The notes: generated from the letters alone by a model not told the origin. Positions 33,170 to 44,445 are shown, counted from the first letter of the stretch. The stretch is 64,000 nt of DNA from Blasia pusilla (GCA_050084515.1 CM114274.1:13578001-13642000), one strand, 5' to 3'. Made by a program: numbers and translations.

Positions 33170-33705
33170 CAGCTGGGACACATTCATCGTCCTTGACGAA
33201 CCCTAGTGAGAGGTGGCGTAAGATATGCCATATGCCACCCTCTCGAACATCCATCACAGACTAGCATAGTCGCAGCACCACGTGTGAAACCACACAACAT
33301 ACATCGCAAGCCTGCAAGAACTATTGCTAAGCTCGGATAAACTATAACATGAATGTTTGGAAGATGGCATGGCGCACAGTTACGCACATGGTCCTTCCAA
33401 ATCATACCATCGTGTCCCTCCAATGAAAGAACACCGGATGGAAAAATCTCATGTACTCTTAAGATGGTGCGCCTTGCAGTCTCATCCAACGTCGTGGATG
33501 CCTTTTGCTTCAAGTAGACATAGTCTCCTTGATGAAACCTTTGGATAGTAGGTCGATAACCACCTCCCTGAATAGTTGTATACCTCAACATATCCCAATG
33601 TTGCGCAATGGCCAATATCTCAAATGCCATGGGCATCACTATTTGAAACAACTCAGTCCTCAGAGAACATGCTTGCATCCATACATCAGGGTCATAAAGG
33701 TTCAA
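33170..33705 (-). pseudogene. family A integrase C-terminus with PHD finger (copy #2)
   Basis: Reads LNLYDPDVWMQACS, YRPTIQRFHQGDYVYLKQKA, then ARRTILRVHEIFPSGVLSLE and VWK-like DHVRNCAPCHLPN, then the finger: LRCMLCGFTRGAATMLVCDG, CSRGWHMAYLTPPLTRV. The stop there is TGA where other copies have TGG, after which MCPSC gives the last two ligands. The finger would have ligands C-x2-C, C-x2-C, H, (C changed to Y), C-x2-C. PHD fingers generally read histone H3 tails; here it takes the place where chromoviruses carry a chromodomain. That it steers integration is inference. Confidence 0.8.
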
Positions 33706-34059
33706 TACCTAACCAACATCTCGCCAAATGGCCGTAGGTAAATATGGCTCTCGGCCATAAAGCAACAAGTACCGTGAAAAAGACGCTAAGCATGCGTGCA
33801 TGCTGAATCTGTATCCCATCGCCAACCATGGAAATTGGAGGTCCCAATCTCCTAGGTGACCTCTCTACAAGCCATACTTGCGTAAATCTCTCTTCACCAT
33901 ATGCACAACCCTCTCCGCTAGTCCATCCGCCTCATGATGATCTTGGGAAGTGGTGCAGTGGTTGATCAATGCCTGATCATACAAGGCTTAAAACTCCTTG
34001 CAAAAATCTGTATCCTGGTCTGTCAACACCTCAACTCGTGCACCGTGATGACTCAACAC

Positions 34060-34740
34060 TCAATCTAGGAAGGCATACGCTACTCCCTCACTTGCTTTGT
34101 CAGGAAATGCAACCAACTCTATCCACTTTGAGAAGTCCTCGACCATCACCCACACATAACGATTATAGCACTCTGTCAAAGGCAAAGGTCTTGCAAAATC
34201 CAAACTCCATTTATAACCTAAACCTATGATCGGAAGTGGATGCAACTGTGGAGTCAAAGCATTGAACGATGCTCGAACTCGATCACACACCATGCACCTG
34301 GCAACAAATTGTTGAACGTCAATCTGCATGCCTCGCCATCAATATTGTATCTATAGCAAGTTGTACGTCTGCTTCACTCCAAAATGATCCAACTCCTCAT
34401 GGGCATGACGCACCAAACGTGCTCTCTGCAAAGGATGAGGCACTACACGCACTCTATCATCCTCCCAAACTTGCGACACATGTGTCCCCTCCCATTGGAA
34501 CCATCTGGCTTGCTGTAGGATCCGATTCCGCTCTCTAGCACCCATTGTGCTCACGACACTGCCAGTACGCATGTACTCCAAGACCACTCCATCGTCGTGA
34601 ATGTCTCGACTACTTGTCATCTCCTCACTCGCCTTTGGATCTAAGGACTCTCCATCAGACCTCGCCATCGAAGTCTTAGCAATTTGGCTCTCCATAGCCA
34701 ACAAGCCCAAATAGGCTGACGCGTGCCATCTTGGCACCAA
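34060..34740 (-). pseudogene. family A integrase: zinc-binding region and core start
   Basis: 34740-34351 is a linker ending RLVRHAHEELDHFGVKQTYN, the H-x-x-x-H half of the HHCC zinc site. 34329-34060 has FVARCMVCDRVRASF (the C-x2-C half) and LGYKWSLDFARPLPL, where the Asp is the first catalytic acid of the D,D-35-E integrase. VMVEDFSKWIELVAFPDKAS follows. A frameshift separates the two pieces. The rest of the core, with the second Asp and Glu, is poorly preserved between 34060 and 33705. Confidence 0.75.
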
Positions 34741-34761
34741 CTCCTCATCACTCTCACCATG

Positions 34762-35139
34762 CTAATGAGCTCCAATCGCATCTCGCGGATTCGGGCATGG
34801 GTTACTGCTCAAACCATCTGCATCTTGGTTGAGCGTCCCAAGTCTATGCACCACCTGGAAGTCATACTCTTGTAATAAAAGAGCCCACCTCGCAAGCTTC
34901 CGTGTAAGCTTGTCAGACTCCATCAACCACTTAAGTGGCTCATGATTAGTAATGATGGTGAAGGGATTGCCGAATAAATAACACCTGAAATGTGCGACAG
35001 CCCACTCCGCAGCCAAACACTCATCCTCACACGAGCTATACTTTGCCTCTGCAGCATTGTTTGAGTGACTAGTGTAAGCCACAATGAACTCTCTACTATC
35101 ATCCCCATGCTGGGTGAGCATGGCTCCAAGCCCCAACAT
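34762..35139 (-). pseudogene. family A RNase H domain
   Basis: 125 residues: LGLGAMLTQHG, FIVAYTSHSNNAAEAKYSS, CLAAEWAVAHFRCYLFGN and FTIITNHEPLKWLMES, then ALLLQEYDFQVVHRLGTLNQ DADGLS. This is the RNase HI fold of Ty3 pol: the E of D/EC-LAAEW, the D/N of TNHEPL (Asp is usual, here Asn) and the D of DADGLS are the catalytic positions. The enzyme degrades the RNA strand after reverse transcription. Loss of the third acid suggests inactivity. Confidence 0.75.
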
Positions 35140-35414
35140 GCTCTAATTGGTATGCAACTGGAAAGGACGCACCTTGATCGGTCTCCTCAATCGGTCTCCT
35201 CAATCTGGGCGCGGATATCAATCTATCCTTGAGCAAGTGAAATGCTCTCTCTTGCTCATCCCCCAATGCCACTCTTGATCCACCTTGGTCAGCAAGGTTA
35301 GCACCTTTGCAATTGAACTGAAACCCTTGACGTACCATCGATAGAAGTTCGCCAATCCCATGAATGCACAAACTCGACTCACATTTGTAGGGCGTGGAAT
35401 ACGTGAAATAGCCT

Positions 35415-35727
35415 CTACCTTTGTTTGCTACACACCAAGGCCCTGTGGGTATATCGTATGACCAAGTACTCAATCTGGTCATAGAAGAACTTGCACTTGC
35501 CCGGATGTAACTTCAGCCCATGTAACGGCAATCGTCGAAACACCTCATTTAGATGTCGCTCATGCTCCTCAACCGTGGCGCTAAAGACTACGATGTCATC
35601 AATATAACACCTAGCAAAATCCAAACCTTCCAAGATCCTATCCATGATCCTCTGAAACTTAGCCGGGCATTCTTTAACCCGAATGGTAAGAACCACCACT
35701 GGTACAAACAATCCTTCCCGTAAGGAT
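35415..35727 (-). pseudogene. family A reverse transcriptase, second half
   Basis: From the junction it reads PYGKDCLYQWWFLPFGLKNA, then after a one-base deletion FQRIMDRILEGLDFARCYID and DIVVFSATVEEHERHLNEVF. YIDD at about 35600 is the catalytic Y-x-D-D box of Ty3 reverse transcriptases, which make cDNA from the element RNA. It ends with LKLHPGKCKFFYDQIEYL, the thumb region. The first half of the same enzyme is at 51300-50930. Confidence 0.8.
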
Positions 35728-36059
35728 TGTCGTGCGCATACACATCGCTACACAACATACATCGTTGTCACCAAACACACACACAAACACGAACCATCCC
35801 GAGCTAACTCATGGCATCCAAAAAACCAGACAAGAAGAACCAAAATATCTCCAATCGCCCTCCTAGCTGGTGGTTAGGTCCCTCTAACATATAGCCATCT
35901 ATCCCTACCTACCATGACATACATCTCTCGGATGCTAAGAGCAAGAAGGTTGAGTGCTCATGTGGCCCTATCGTTAGTCGCCTTCTTGTCATCCATGTCA
36001 CAGACACAAGTCAAAATGTAGAACTACCTACTCTATGTATATCTGGGACACATCCATCA

Positions 36060-36700
36060 TCCCTGAGGAACCCTAGTGAGAGGTAGTGTCAAACATGCCA
36101 TATGCCATCCTCTCAAACACCCATCATAGACTAGCATAGTGGCTGCACCATGAGCAGAACCACACAACATACACCGCAAGCCTCAAGAACTATTGCTAAG
36201 CTTGGATCAACTATACCGTGAATGTTGGAAAGATGACATGACGCACAGTTATGCATATGGTCCTTCCAAACCATACGATCGTGTCCCTCCAGTAAGAGAA
36301 TACCGGATGGAAAAACCTCACGCACTCTCAAGATGGTGCGCCTTGCAATCACATCCAACGTCATGGGTGCCATTTGCTACAAGTAGACATAGTCTCCCTG
36401 ATGAAACCTCCGGATAGTAGGTCGATAACCACCTCCCTGAATAGTCGCATACCTCAATGTATCCGGATGTTGCGCAATCGCCAAGTTCTGAAATGGCATG
36501 GGCATCTCTCCGAAATAACTCAGCCCTCCAGAACATGCTCGCATCCATACATCAGGGTCATCAAGGTTCAACACCTCACTAGTATCTCGACGAATGGCCG
36601 CTGGTAAATCTGGCTCTCGGCCATAAAGCAACAAGTATGGTGAGAAAGACGCTAAGGATGCTTGCCTGCTGAATCTGTATCCCATTGCCAACCACATCAA
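36060..36700 (-). pseudogene. family A integrase C-terminus with PHD finger (copy #3)
   Basis: Reads SPYLLLYGREPDLPAAIRR, LNLDDPDVWMRAC, YRPTIRRFHQGDYVYL, then MTLDVIARRTILRVREVF, LLEGHDRMVWKDHMHNC and the finger. The finger is damaged: the segment after VLEA is frameshifted, a TGA precedes WMCP, and the last Cys is Tyr (CPRY). Comparing the four copies in this window shows which residues were originally ligands. The 3' flank (36059-35728) has a C/T-rich tract (cgccctcctagctgg near 35860), which on the minus strand is a possible polypurine tract. Confidence 0.7.
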
Positions 36701-37111
36701 CTAAAGGTCCCAATCTCCTAGCTGACATCTTTGCAAGCCATACTTGCGTAGTCCTCTCTTCATCGTTTGTACAACCCGCTCCGCTAGTCCATCCACCCCA
36801 GGATGATCTCGCGAAGTAGTGCGGTGGTCGATCGGTGCCTGATCACACAAGGCTTGAAACTCCCCGCGGAATCCTGTACCCTCGTCTGTCAATACCTCAG
36901 CTTGTGCCCCGTAATGACTCAACACTCAATCTAGGAAGGCATACGCAACTCCCTCACTCGCTTTGTCAAGAAATGCAACCAACTCTATCCACTTTGAGAA
37001 GTGCTCGACCATCACCAACACATAACGACTATGGCGCTCCATCAAAGGCAAAGGTCTTGCAAAATCCAAACTCCATCTATAACCTAAACCCATGATTGGA
37101 AGTGGATGCAA
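36701..37111 (-). pseudogene. family A integrase core (copy #3)
   Basis: Two frames: 37111-36926 has LGYRWSLDFARPLPLMERHS, with the first catalytic Asp, and MVEHFSKWIELVAFLDKASE. 36925-36701 has SHYGAQAEVLTDEGTGFRGE, with the second Asp, and HPGVDGLAERVVQTMKRGL, with the third Glu. The D,D-35-E set is therefore intact although the frame is broken between them. This is the best-preserved family A integrase core in the window. Confidence 0.8.
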
Positions 37112-37369
37112 TTGTGGAGTTGGAGCATTGAACGATGCTCAGACTCGATCACACACCATACATCTAGAAACAAACTGCTGAACGTTAGTCTACATGCCTC
37201 GCCACCAATATTGAATGTGGGGCAAGCTGTACGTCCGCTTCACTCCAAAATGACCCAACTCCTCGTGGGCATGACGCACCAAACGTGCTCTTTACAAAGT
37301 ATGAGGCAGTACACGCACTCTACCATCCTCCCACACTCGCAACACACATGTATCCTCCCATCGGAACCA

Positions 37370-37928
37370 TCATGCTCGTTGTAGGATCCGAACCCGCTCT
37401 CTAGAACCCACTGTGCTCACAAAGCTGCCAGTACGTAGGTACTCCAAGACCACTCCATCGTCGTGAATGTCTTGGCCACTTGTCGTCTCCTCACCGGCCT
37501 TTGGATCTAAGGACTCTCCATCAAACCTCGCCATCAAAGTCTCCACAATATGGCTCTCCATAGCCAACAAGCCCAAATAGACTGACGCATGCCATCCTGG
37601 CACCAACTCCTCATCACTCTCACCATGCCAACGAGCTCTAGTTGCATCTCGCGGACTGAGGTAGGGTTTACGGCTCAAACCATCTGCATCCTAGTTGAGT
37701 GTCCCAGGTCTATGCACCACCTGGAAGTCATACTCCTGCAAAAAATTAAAAGAGCCCACCTCGCAAGCTTCCATGTAAGCTTGTCGGACTCCACCAACCA
37801 CTTAAGTGGCTGATCATCAGTAATGATGGTAAAGGGATTGCCAAATAGATAACATCTGAAATGTGCAACAGCCCACATTGCAACCAAGCGCTCACCCTCA
37901 TACGAGCTATAATTTGCCTCTGCAACGT
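37370..37928 (-). pseudogene. family A RNase H end and integrase linker (copy #3)
   Basis: From the family B insertion point the minus strand reads VAEANYSSYEGERLVAMWAV, AHFRCYLFGNPFTIITDDQP, LKWLVESDKLTWKLARWAL, then a frameshift and the linker (37678-37370; GESDEELVPGWHASVYLGLL). TDDQPL retains the RNase H Asp that copy #2 has lost. The RNase H continues on the other side of family B at 47295 (GVEFSHH), joined in frame across the ACGT duplication. Confidence 0.75.
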
Positions 37929-38157
37929 TGTCGTATAGTAAAATCAACTAGTGTGTAAACTCCTTCGTCATTAAGTGTTAGATAGAGTTTCATTAGTATT
38001 AAGTAAATTGGCTTAGAAAAAGGAGATTCTTATGTTTAAACCTCTTTATGGTGCCTCTTTTATGCGGGCCCAACTTTAGGAAAAGGAGGTAATAAATAAA
38101 AGATGACTTTATAAAAAAGATAAGCTCTATTTCGTACTCTTGTGGATCCCTTGTGAG

Positions 38158-38166
38158 TATATAAAG
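38158..38166 (+). promoter_or_regulatory. TATA box in left LTR
   Basis: TATATAAAG in cttgtgagtatataaagaag, repeated at 46426-46434 in the right LTR. It would place the transcription start, and so the U3/R border, about 30 bp downstream near gggttcatcacc. Confidence 0.65.
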
Positions 38167-38504
38167 AAGAGGGACCTTCAAGGGTTCATCACCTTCTATT
38201 CCACATCTTGAGTCTCTCATGTCTCTCTTGAGTGTATGGCTTTGGGATTGCTTGCTCTTCCAATGAGAGTGGATCACCCCTCTTGGGAGAGTAACTTGAT
38301 CATGGTCTATTCTTCGATAGGTTTCTAGAGTGTGGTGTGTGTGTGTGGGGGGGATGAGAGGTTTATCACCGTAGAGGAGTTTAGTCATACTAAAATAGCG
38401 GATGTTTTGGCTTGTTACTTTCCCAATGAGAGTGGATTATCCCTCTTGGGAGAATAACTCCGCCAAAACCCATTCTTGAGGAGAGTAGAGAATGTGTGTC
38501 AAGC

Positions 38505-38723
38505 ATGGATAGGGGTGGAGCACGAGCTGTGCCCGACTTTCCTTTCCTCAATCCTTACCATGTCAAGGTACTCTTTGTAGATAGGCACTGGTTCACTCGC
38601 TATTTAGTTTATCACTTTGGGGAGGCGTTCATGAACCAGGTCATGCAATCTCCAACTCCGGTGATTCTTCCTATCGTCACATATGGAAGGACATGGGATT
38701 GTACTTTGTATGTCCTTATATAG
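38505..38723 (+). CDS. small LTR-borne open frame (left copy)
   Basis: A 72-residue frame from the ATG at 38505 (MDRGGARAVPDFPFLN...) to a TAG. It is preserved in the right LTR at 46770-46988 with one amino acid difference. The text HWFTRYLVYHFGEAFMNQ and ILPIVTYGRTWDCTL, and after the stop GFNISCAIFLVYKRK and DFKVRNFG (clearest in the right LTR), resembles the strand pattern of a plant B3 DNA-binding domain. That reading is uncertain. Preservation may only reflect the young age of the LTR pair. It could alternatively be a leader upstream frame. Confidence 0.35.
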   Translation: MDRGGARAVPDFPFLNPYHVKVLFVDRHWFTRYLVYHFGEAFMNQVMQSPTPVILPIVTYGRTWDCTLYVLI

Positions 38724-39024
38724 CGATCCATGGATGTCAATAGGCTTGGTCAAGTAGGGTTTAACACTAGTTGTGCTATCTTCCTCGTGTACAAACGTAA
38801 AATAGTTTATAGGATTTTATAGTTAGGAATTTGGGGTCCGATGTTACGAAGAAGTGATCGCTCGGCACTTCCATTTGTGATACCATCGTGAGAGAATGGA
38901 GAGTGTACATCATAATTTTGTATTGAAAAAGGAGAACTTATTAGAGAGTTCACCTTGCATCGACCTCATCTACCGCATGACTAGAAGGCCCGCCCTTGCT
39001 CGAAGAAAGATTCTCGACACGACA

Positions 39025-39046
39025 AATGGTGCTTCCACTTTCGAGA
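39025..39046 (+). promoter_or_regulatory. candidate primer binding site
   Basis: AATGGTGCTTCCACTTTCGA follows the left LTR directly. Ty3 elements in plants have the tRNA-primer site at this position, and TGGTGCT-like starts are found in some. I could not match it to a specific tRNA. Confidence 0.4.
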
Positions 39047-39065
39047 GCACTTTGAGGCGTGTAGT

Positions 39066-40730
39066 TTGTGTTTGCAAGTTGAGTCTTATCAAGATGACTA
39101 CTTTTGGGAGTACTTCATCAATGGGAACCGAGGGAGCGAGGATCTTCTCCAAACTTTGACAACATTGTTGAGCCAACAAGGAGGAGTTCACATCGGAGAG
39201 CAAAGATCAACAAGGGCTCTCCAAGCGATTGTGAAGAAGTTGGGGAGATTTGATGGTAGGAACATCACCAAGTATGTTCGAGAGTACGTCTGTGAGATGG
39301 AGGTAAATCGTAAAACCGAAGGTGATATGGTGTCAAGTTTTGAGTTAGCTGTAATACCAGAGATCCGTAGTCAAGTAAAGAAGTTGAGAGCAGAAAATCC
39401 AACCTCATGGGAGGAGTACGAACAGTTGTTGAAAGGAGAATTCTTCGATGATGATGTGGATTGGGTGACTAAGAGGAGTTTTCTAGAATGGATAGAGCAA
39501 CGTCCAGGGAAGGGAATGACTCCAAATGAGTTGTTGCGTGAGTTTGAGAAGTGGTTTTTTCAGCTTTCTCCTTCTGAAAGGGCAACTCTAGACTTGAGGA
39601 AAACCGAGTTATTCCTTGAGGCGGCAGATGAGAATTTGGAGGACAAGCTTTTCATAATGTTGGCGGACAAGAATGAAGAAAGAGGTGTCAGCACTAATTG
39701 GAAGAAAGTGGAAGAAGCTGTTGCTATCCTCACAAAGCAAAGTCGAAGTAGAGGTAGAACCACAATATTCAAGTCGTAGGTACAAATTTCAAATCCATTG
39801 CCTAAGCCCATGCCAGCAAAGCTTGAAGATTCTACCATTGATGAGTTGGTGAAAGGTTTGAGAGAGTTGAGAGTAGAAATGGCTGAGCTTAAACTTGATA
39901 GGAATCCTAGTGTTGGTGCTCCTTCAACAAGTAAGAACTTTGTGAGAAGATGTATATGGTGTGATAGTGTTGAGCATCAACGTCGAGAATGTGAGGAATT
40001 TTCAGAAGCTCTTAGAAATGGAATAGTAAACTTCAAAGATGGGAAGATTCATTCGACGCAGACTGGTATGCCGTTGAATACCAACTTTGGTAGAGGAGGT
40101 ATGAAAGGATTAGTGAGAAGTCAAGTAGGAGTTGCCACTACGACATTAGATTCTGACACCTTTGCAGTAAAAATTGAAGCGCCTATTGTATCTGTAGCTA
40201 AAAGTGAATCATTAGAATTTCCTCGAGAAGTTATGATACGAGGGGCAGAGACTATCCGTCATCTGACTGGATGGGATGATCCAGTGGAAGCTGGGTGTGT
40301 TAAAGCATACCTAGCACAAGAGAAACATGTGAGTTGGCAAGATGCTAGTGTGGAGGAGAAGAGGAGACGCGACAATGATGGTGTTGATGCTGAGGAAGCC
40401 GCAAGAAGAGCAAGGATCTTAAGAAGAAAAGGACAACCGGAGGAGCAGCCATCAAGAGAAGAAGGACCTTCCACATCTGAATCTGTGAGGGATTCTCATG
40501 TCAAAGAAGCAGGGACCAAGGAGAACGAATTGAGGTCTCCTCAGAAGACCAAGGGTAAGACTCCTACATACAAGCTGCAGTCTGATATCGAGACAAGCAC
40601 GAATTTAAAGGAGATTCTTGAGGAGAGGATTTTGGATGCGAAAATAGAGTTTTCTTTGAGGGAAGTCTTGGGCATAGCCAAACGTGACTTTCATGAGTTG
40701 ATCATAGATGTGATCAAAGGAAGAGGATGA
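39066..40730 (+). pseudogene. family B gag with zinc knuckle (one amber codon)
   Basis: One frame of about 555 codons, interrupted by a TAG at 39777-39779 (probably a former CAG). The first part (LGRFDGRNITKYVREYVCEM, LLREFEKWFFQLSPSERATL) is the capsid-like region. After the stop a coiled region precedes the zinc knuckle CIWCDSVEHQRREC (C-x2-C-x4-H-x4-C), which packages RNA. The end, LKEILEERILDAKIEFSLRE VLGIAKRDFHELIIDVIK, is a conserved segment before the protease in this type of plant gag-pol. No ATG opens the frame near 39066, so the start is not known. Confidence 0.8.
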
Positions 40731-40743
40731 TGCTGCTGCAGAT

Positions 40744-41388
40744 ATGGTGATGGTGAGAGCTTTGGATACTGACATCACAGAAGAAGAAGATGAAGAGCTT
40801 TGCCAAGTGTTTGGACAAAAGCTTGACTTACGGGGAAAAGAGGCGAGAGTAGGAGAAGCCTTGACAGAACAAGGTGAAGAAAGGCATAATGGTGGACACT
40901 ATTCTCGATCATATTGGGCGCGTGCAACGACGGAGGCTAGAGTTCGACTTGGCTCTCTTCAAGAGTCAGTTCTGGCTCTCGTTGATCATGGTTCGGAGAT
41001 CAACATCATGTCGCGAAGTGTGTACGACAAAGGGATGTGGCCAATTGATACAGGGCATGGATGGGTACTACGAGCGGCTAACAACCAAAAAGGTGAACTC
41101 TATGGTGCTTGTCCATCCGTCAAAACTCGTATCGGAGATGTGTTGATTGAGCAAAATTTCTTTGTTCAGAATGGAGCTGCTTATCCTGTGATTCTTGGGC
41201 AACCTTACATCACAGCATCTAGAATGGAGACCAAAGTCATGGATGATGGATCTCATTATGCCCGTATTAGAAGTCAGGATGGAACAAGATCAGTTCAATT
41301 CCTTACTGTACGAATAGGTCATGAAAGGAATAGAGAGAAGTTGAGAGATGGTCCTATGAAGGTAGAGAAAGAGTTTTCAGATTTTTAG
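40744..41388 (+). pseudogene. family B aspartic protease
   Basis: A 214-residue frame, shifted relative to gag (gag ends at 40730). An acidic N-terminal part (ITEEEDEELCQVFGQ) is followed by SVLALVDHGSEINIMSRSVY: D-x-G-S is the catalytic loop, with His where Thr is usual. A second half with YPVILGQPYITASRMET is the hydrophobic-G flap/loop typical of retropepsins. The enzyme would cut the polyprotein. The frame shift between gag and protease could be original or a lesion. Confidence 0.75.
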
Positions 41389-42084
41389 TTAGCACTCCTA
41401 TAGAGCGGAAATATGGGGGTGCAGAGAATAGAAAGAGTCTTCCGCTAGTAGAGGGGGAAGAATCATATATGTTTAGATGTGGGTTTTCTCAATGTTTTTC
41501 TTCGTGGTCTAATAGATTCCAAATGATGAAAGAAATGAATGAAAAGAAAAGACGTTTTATAAAAAAAGTTCCATAGAGTTCACCTTTTTGAGGGTTTGTT
41601 AAAATGTGAGGGTTTGTTAAAATGTGAGGGTGTTCTATTAGATGAAGAGTTCATTAGTGGGATGTATGAAGAAGAGGGTTTTGGAGATAGTCTTGAAGAG
41701 GTGTTTACCGGATGAACACCGATTCTGGATAGAAGTGTGATTGCAATTCACTCGCGTGAGTTGCATGAAGAGATATCAAGGTTCATGGAAGGAGAAAATG
41801 AATATGAATCTACGGAGAAGGAAGCGGATGGGCACGGGTTTGAGTCTGACGAACATCCCATGGAGGCACAAGTGCACACAAAATACAAGACAAGTGGCCG
41901 GAAGGTGAAACCAATGGCTACTCAACTACCAGAGGGTTGTGGGAGACAAGTAGAACGTGCATCAATGGAGCCAAGTCTCGGGATGTCAAGAAGATAGGAC
42001 ACAAGTTCACGGAAGAGACGCTAGATAAATGCAAATCGGAGGGGTGAGTTTCTCACAGAAATTGAAAGAAAATGCTTTCGGGAG
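41389..42084 (+). other. family B linker between protease and RT, decayed
   Basis: Coding-like but broken by several stops and frame changes (KYGGAENRKSLPLVEGEESY, then an 86-residue frame at 41737-41997). A 20-bp unit gagggtttgttaaaatgt is tandemly duplicated at about 41591-41630. No domain recognised. Confidence 0.5.
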
Positions 42085-43425
42085 ATGTTAAGGAGACATG
42101 GTAAGGCTTTCTCTTTTACTACACAAGAAATTGGTTGTGTAGACACGAGTGTGGTGGCACCGATGGTAATTTTCACAGTTCCACATGTGCCTTGGGATTT
42201 GAAACCCATACCAGTACCACGAGCTATGATTCCCAAGCTGATTGAGTTATTGAAGGAGAAGATGCAGATGGGTATCTTAGAGCCATCTATGGGGCCTTAC
42301 TCGAGTCGATGGTTCACTGTGCCGAAGAAATCATGAGCTCTCCGGTTCATTCAAGATATGCAACCGACAAATAAGGTAACCATTCGAAATATGGGAGCAG
42401 GGCCTAGAATAGATGAAGTCGAAGCTTTTTGACCCGTGCTATCTATTCTATTCTAGGAGATTTGCACTCAGGATATGATCAATTCCAATTAGCTACAGAG
42501 AGTAGAGATATTACCACTATGCGCACTCTACTTGGGCTTGTAAGAATGTGCACATTACCTCAAGGAGCAACAAATTCTGTCGCTCACATGCAGAGTGCAA
42601 TGAATAAGATCTTGAGAGAGTTCATTCCTAAGAAAACCATTCCTTTTGTAGATGATATCCCTATAAAGGGGTGTGCAATAGAAGATAGGATTGAGAGGGT
42701 TGTGAAAGATGGGTGTAGAAAGTTTATGTCTGATCATATTCGAGATGTGGATATGATCCTAACAAGACTAGAAGAGGTCAATCTTACTCTTTCTGGAAAA
42801 AAGTGTAGCTTTGGGGTTCTTGAGATCGTGGTAGTGGGTCATCTTTGTGGAGAGTTTGGCCGAAAACCAAATCCAGCAAAAGTTGATGTCATTGGGAGGA
42901 TACGAGAATGCGAAAACGTCACCGAAGTGAGAAGGTTTTTAGGAGCTTGTGTGTTCTATCAGGTGTGGATTCCTCATTTTGGCCACATATCTGATCCTTT
43001 GTATGAGTTGTTGAGAAAGAAGAAGAAGTTCACTTGGGAGAAGAAGCAAAGAGCAGCAATGATGCAATTGAAGGAGGCATTGAAGTCGCCACGTGTTTTA
43101 CGACAAATGAGCTACGAATGCGGACGACCTATTATCATCACAGTGGACACTAGCCCTATTGCTATCGGATGGGCAGTTGGGCAGGATGACGCGGAAGGAA
43201 GAAGATTTGCGACAAGGTTTGGAGCTCGTACACTTACGGAACGACAGAGGAGGTACCCTCAGGTAAAGAGGGAGCTTTGGGGAGTTGTAACTGCAATGAA
43301 AGCTGAGAAGGAGTATCTTATGGGAGCCTATGTATTGCTTGAGGTTGATTGTCTACCTTTGTTAGGTATGATTGCCAATTGTACAACTCCAGATATAGCC
43401 ATGCTACGTTGGATAGCCTACATTA
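42085..43425 (+). pseudogene. family B reverse transcriptase and RNase H (5' part)
   Basis: 42085-42336 is the RT start (PVPRAMIPKLIELLKEKMQM, SRWFTVPKKS). A TGA at 42334 and a frameshift near 42425 follow, then ALRFIQDMQPTNKVTIRN and a long frame 42429-43425: LGDLHSGYDQFQLATESRDI, LPQGATNSVAHMQSAMNKIL, TIPFVDDIPIKG (FVDD is the catalytic box, about 42645-42656), then RRFLGACVFYQVWIPHFGHI. The RNase H begins with IIITVDTSPIAIGWAVGQDD and RRYPQVKRELWGVVTAMKAE. The frame runs into the family C solo LTR after LRWIAYI. Confidence 0.85.
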
Positions 43426-44445
43426 TGTCGCGACCCTCATAACCAAACAACACCAAATACGCGCCAAGCGAAACATCAGAACTCAAAGGAACTCACGCCG
43501 CGAGGTTTGCGCTTTGGAGAGGCGTTTGGAAGAGTCTCTTGGAAAAGTCTAAGAGACGAAACGCGGAACAGAGTTGTGCGTTTCATGCATTAATGGTCGC
43601 GACCAGGAAATCTAGACCAAACGCGAGCCGAGACTTGAGATGAGTTGAGTCTTGGAGGTTGGTTGCCAAAGAGGTGAGAACCAGTTTGGAACATGCCTAG
43701 CGTTTGGGAGAATCTGACTGTGTTTAGGACCATAACGTTGAGCTCCGAGATGCGTTTGGGACAAGTAAGGGCGCGTTGGAAAGCTGATCTCAAGACGCTT
43801 CTAACGCACCAAAGATCTCAGCAAACGCATAAGTATAGGCTGAGATATTGGCCGAAAACGATTCAGAGAGCAATCGGGTTGAGGGCCAAGTGAGAGGCCA
43901 GGTGTCTTCCCCTAAAGGTAGGGGCCCCGGAGATCCCCAGAAGTACTAGTAAGGGAGTACCTTCTCTGAGATGTCTCGGGAAACGAAACCCCACTTTGGG
44001 CGCCAAACGGCGTTTGAGGCACGGATGAAACGGGAGTTTGGCGCGGAAACCCAAACCCAAACCTGATCCAAGGGAGTGGACTTTATGCGCCACACTTGGA
44101 TTCCAACCCGAGATTCACGTGCGAGTCTTGGTGAGGAACTCATTGGATGTTCATCGGACGATTGGAACCGCTTAGCGCGAAACGCCGTTTGAGTTTCTGA
44201 ACCGACCAGAAAGTCTGTCCCAAGTCTTTCGAGACTTGCCCGTGTTGGAAACCGCGAAACTAGGAAGGTTGAGCTTGAAGAGAGAGTCCGAGACGAGAAC
44301 TCGGAAAGTAATCCCGCTGATTGATCCAAGACCCGATTAACCGAAGTGCGTGTTTGGATGCAGATCAGCGTTGAGAGCGTGACCTACTGAACGCACGCTT
44401 CCGCAACAAACAAGATTAACGTTCAAGGAGAATAGGCGCACGACA
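43426..44445. mobile_element. solo LTR, family C (1020 bp), inside family B
   Basis: Starts TGTCGCGACCCTCATAACC and ends ggcgcacgaca. It is flanked by CATTA at 43421-43425 and 44446-44450. Removing it and one CATTA restores ...LRWIAYI-RSLNPQLKHIAG in the RNase H of family B. It is closely similar to 16084-17085, so family C was active after family B inserted. Its short open frames are chance. Confidence 0.9.

Larger units (their letters stand above)
33153..35727 (-). mobile_element. family A Ty3 element copy #2, 3' half
   Basis: On the minus strand: RT second half (35727-35415), RNase H (35139-34762), integrase zinc-binding region and core (34740-34060), C-terminal part and PHD finger (33705-33170). 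The first base of this half follows directly on the 5' half at 50930 once copy #3 (35728-50925) and one GGAT are removed. The gene has several stops and at least one single-base frameshift near 35680. No left LTR is present: homology ends at 33153 against the coiled-coil fragment. Confidence 0.8.
37929..39024 (+). repeat. left LTR of family B
   Basis: 1096 bp, TG...CA. It lacks about 180 bp present in the right LTR between tgactttataaaa and agataagctc. It contains a TATA box at 38158-38166 and a short open frame (38505-38723) also present in the right LTR. A GT microsatellite at about 38332-38350 differs in length between the two LTRs. Confidence 0.9.

Noticed and set aside
35728-36059. Assigning a 130-bp LTR to family A
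   Set aside because: The shared left-end block would fit, but the right end at 50925 lacks it; LTR limits were left open.
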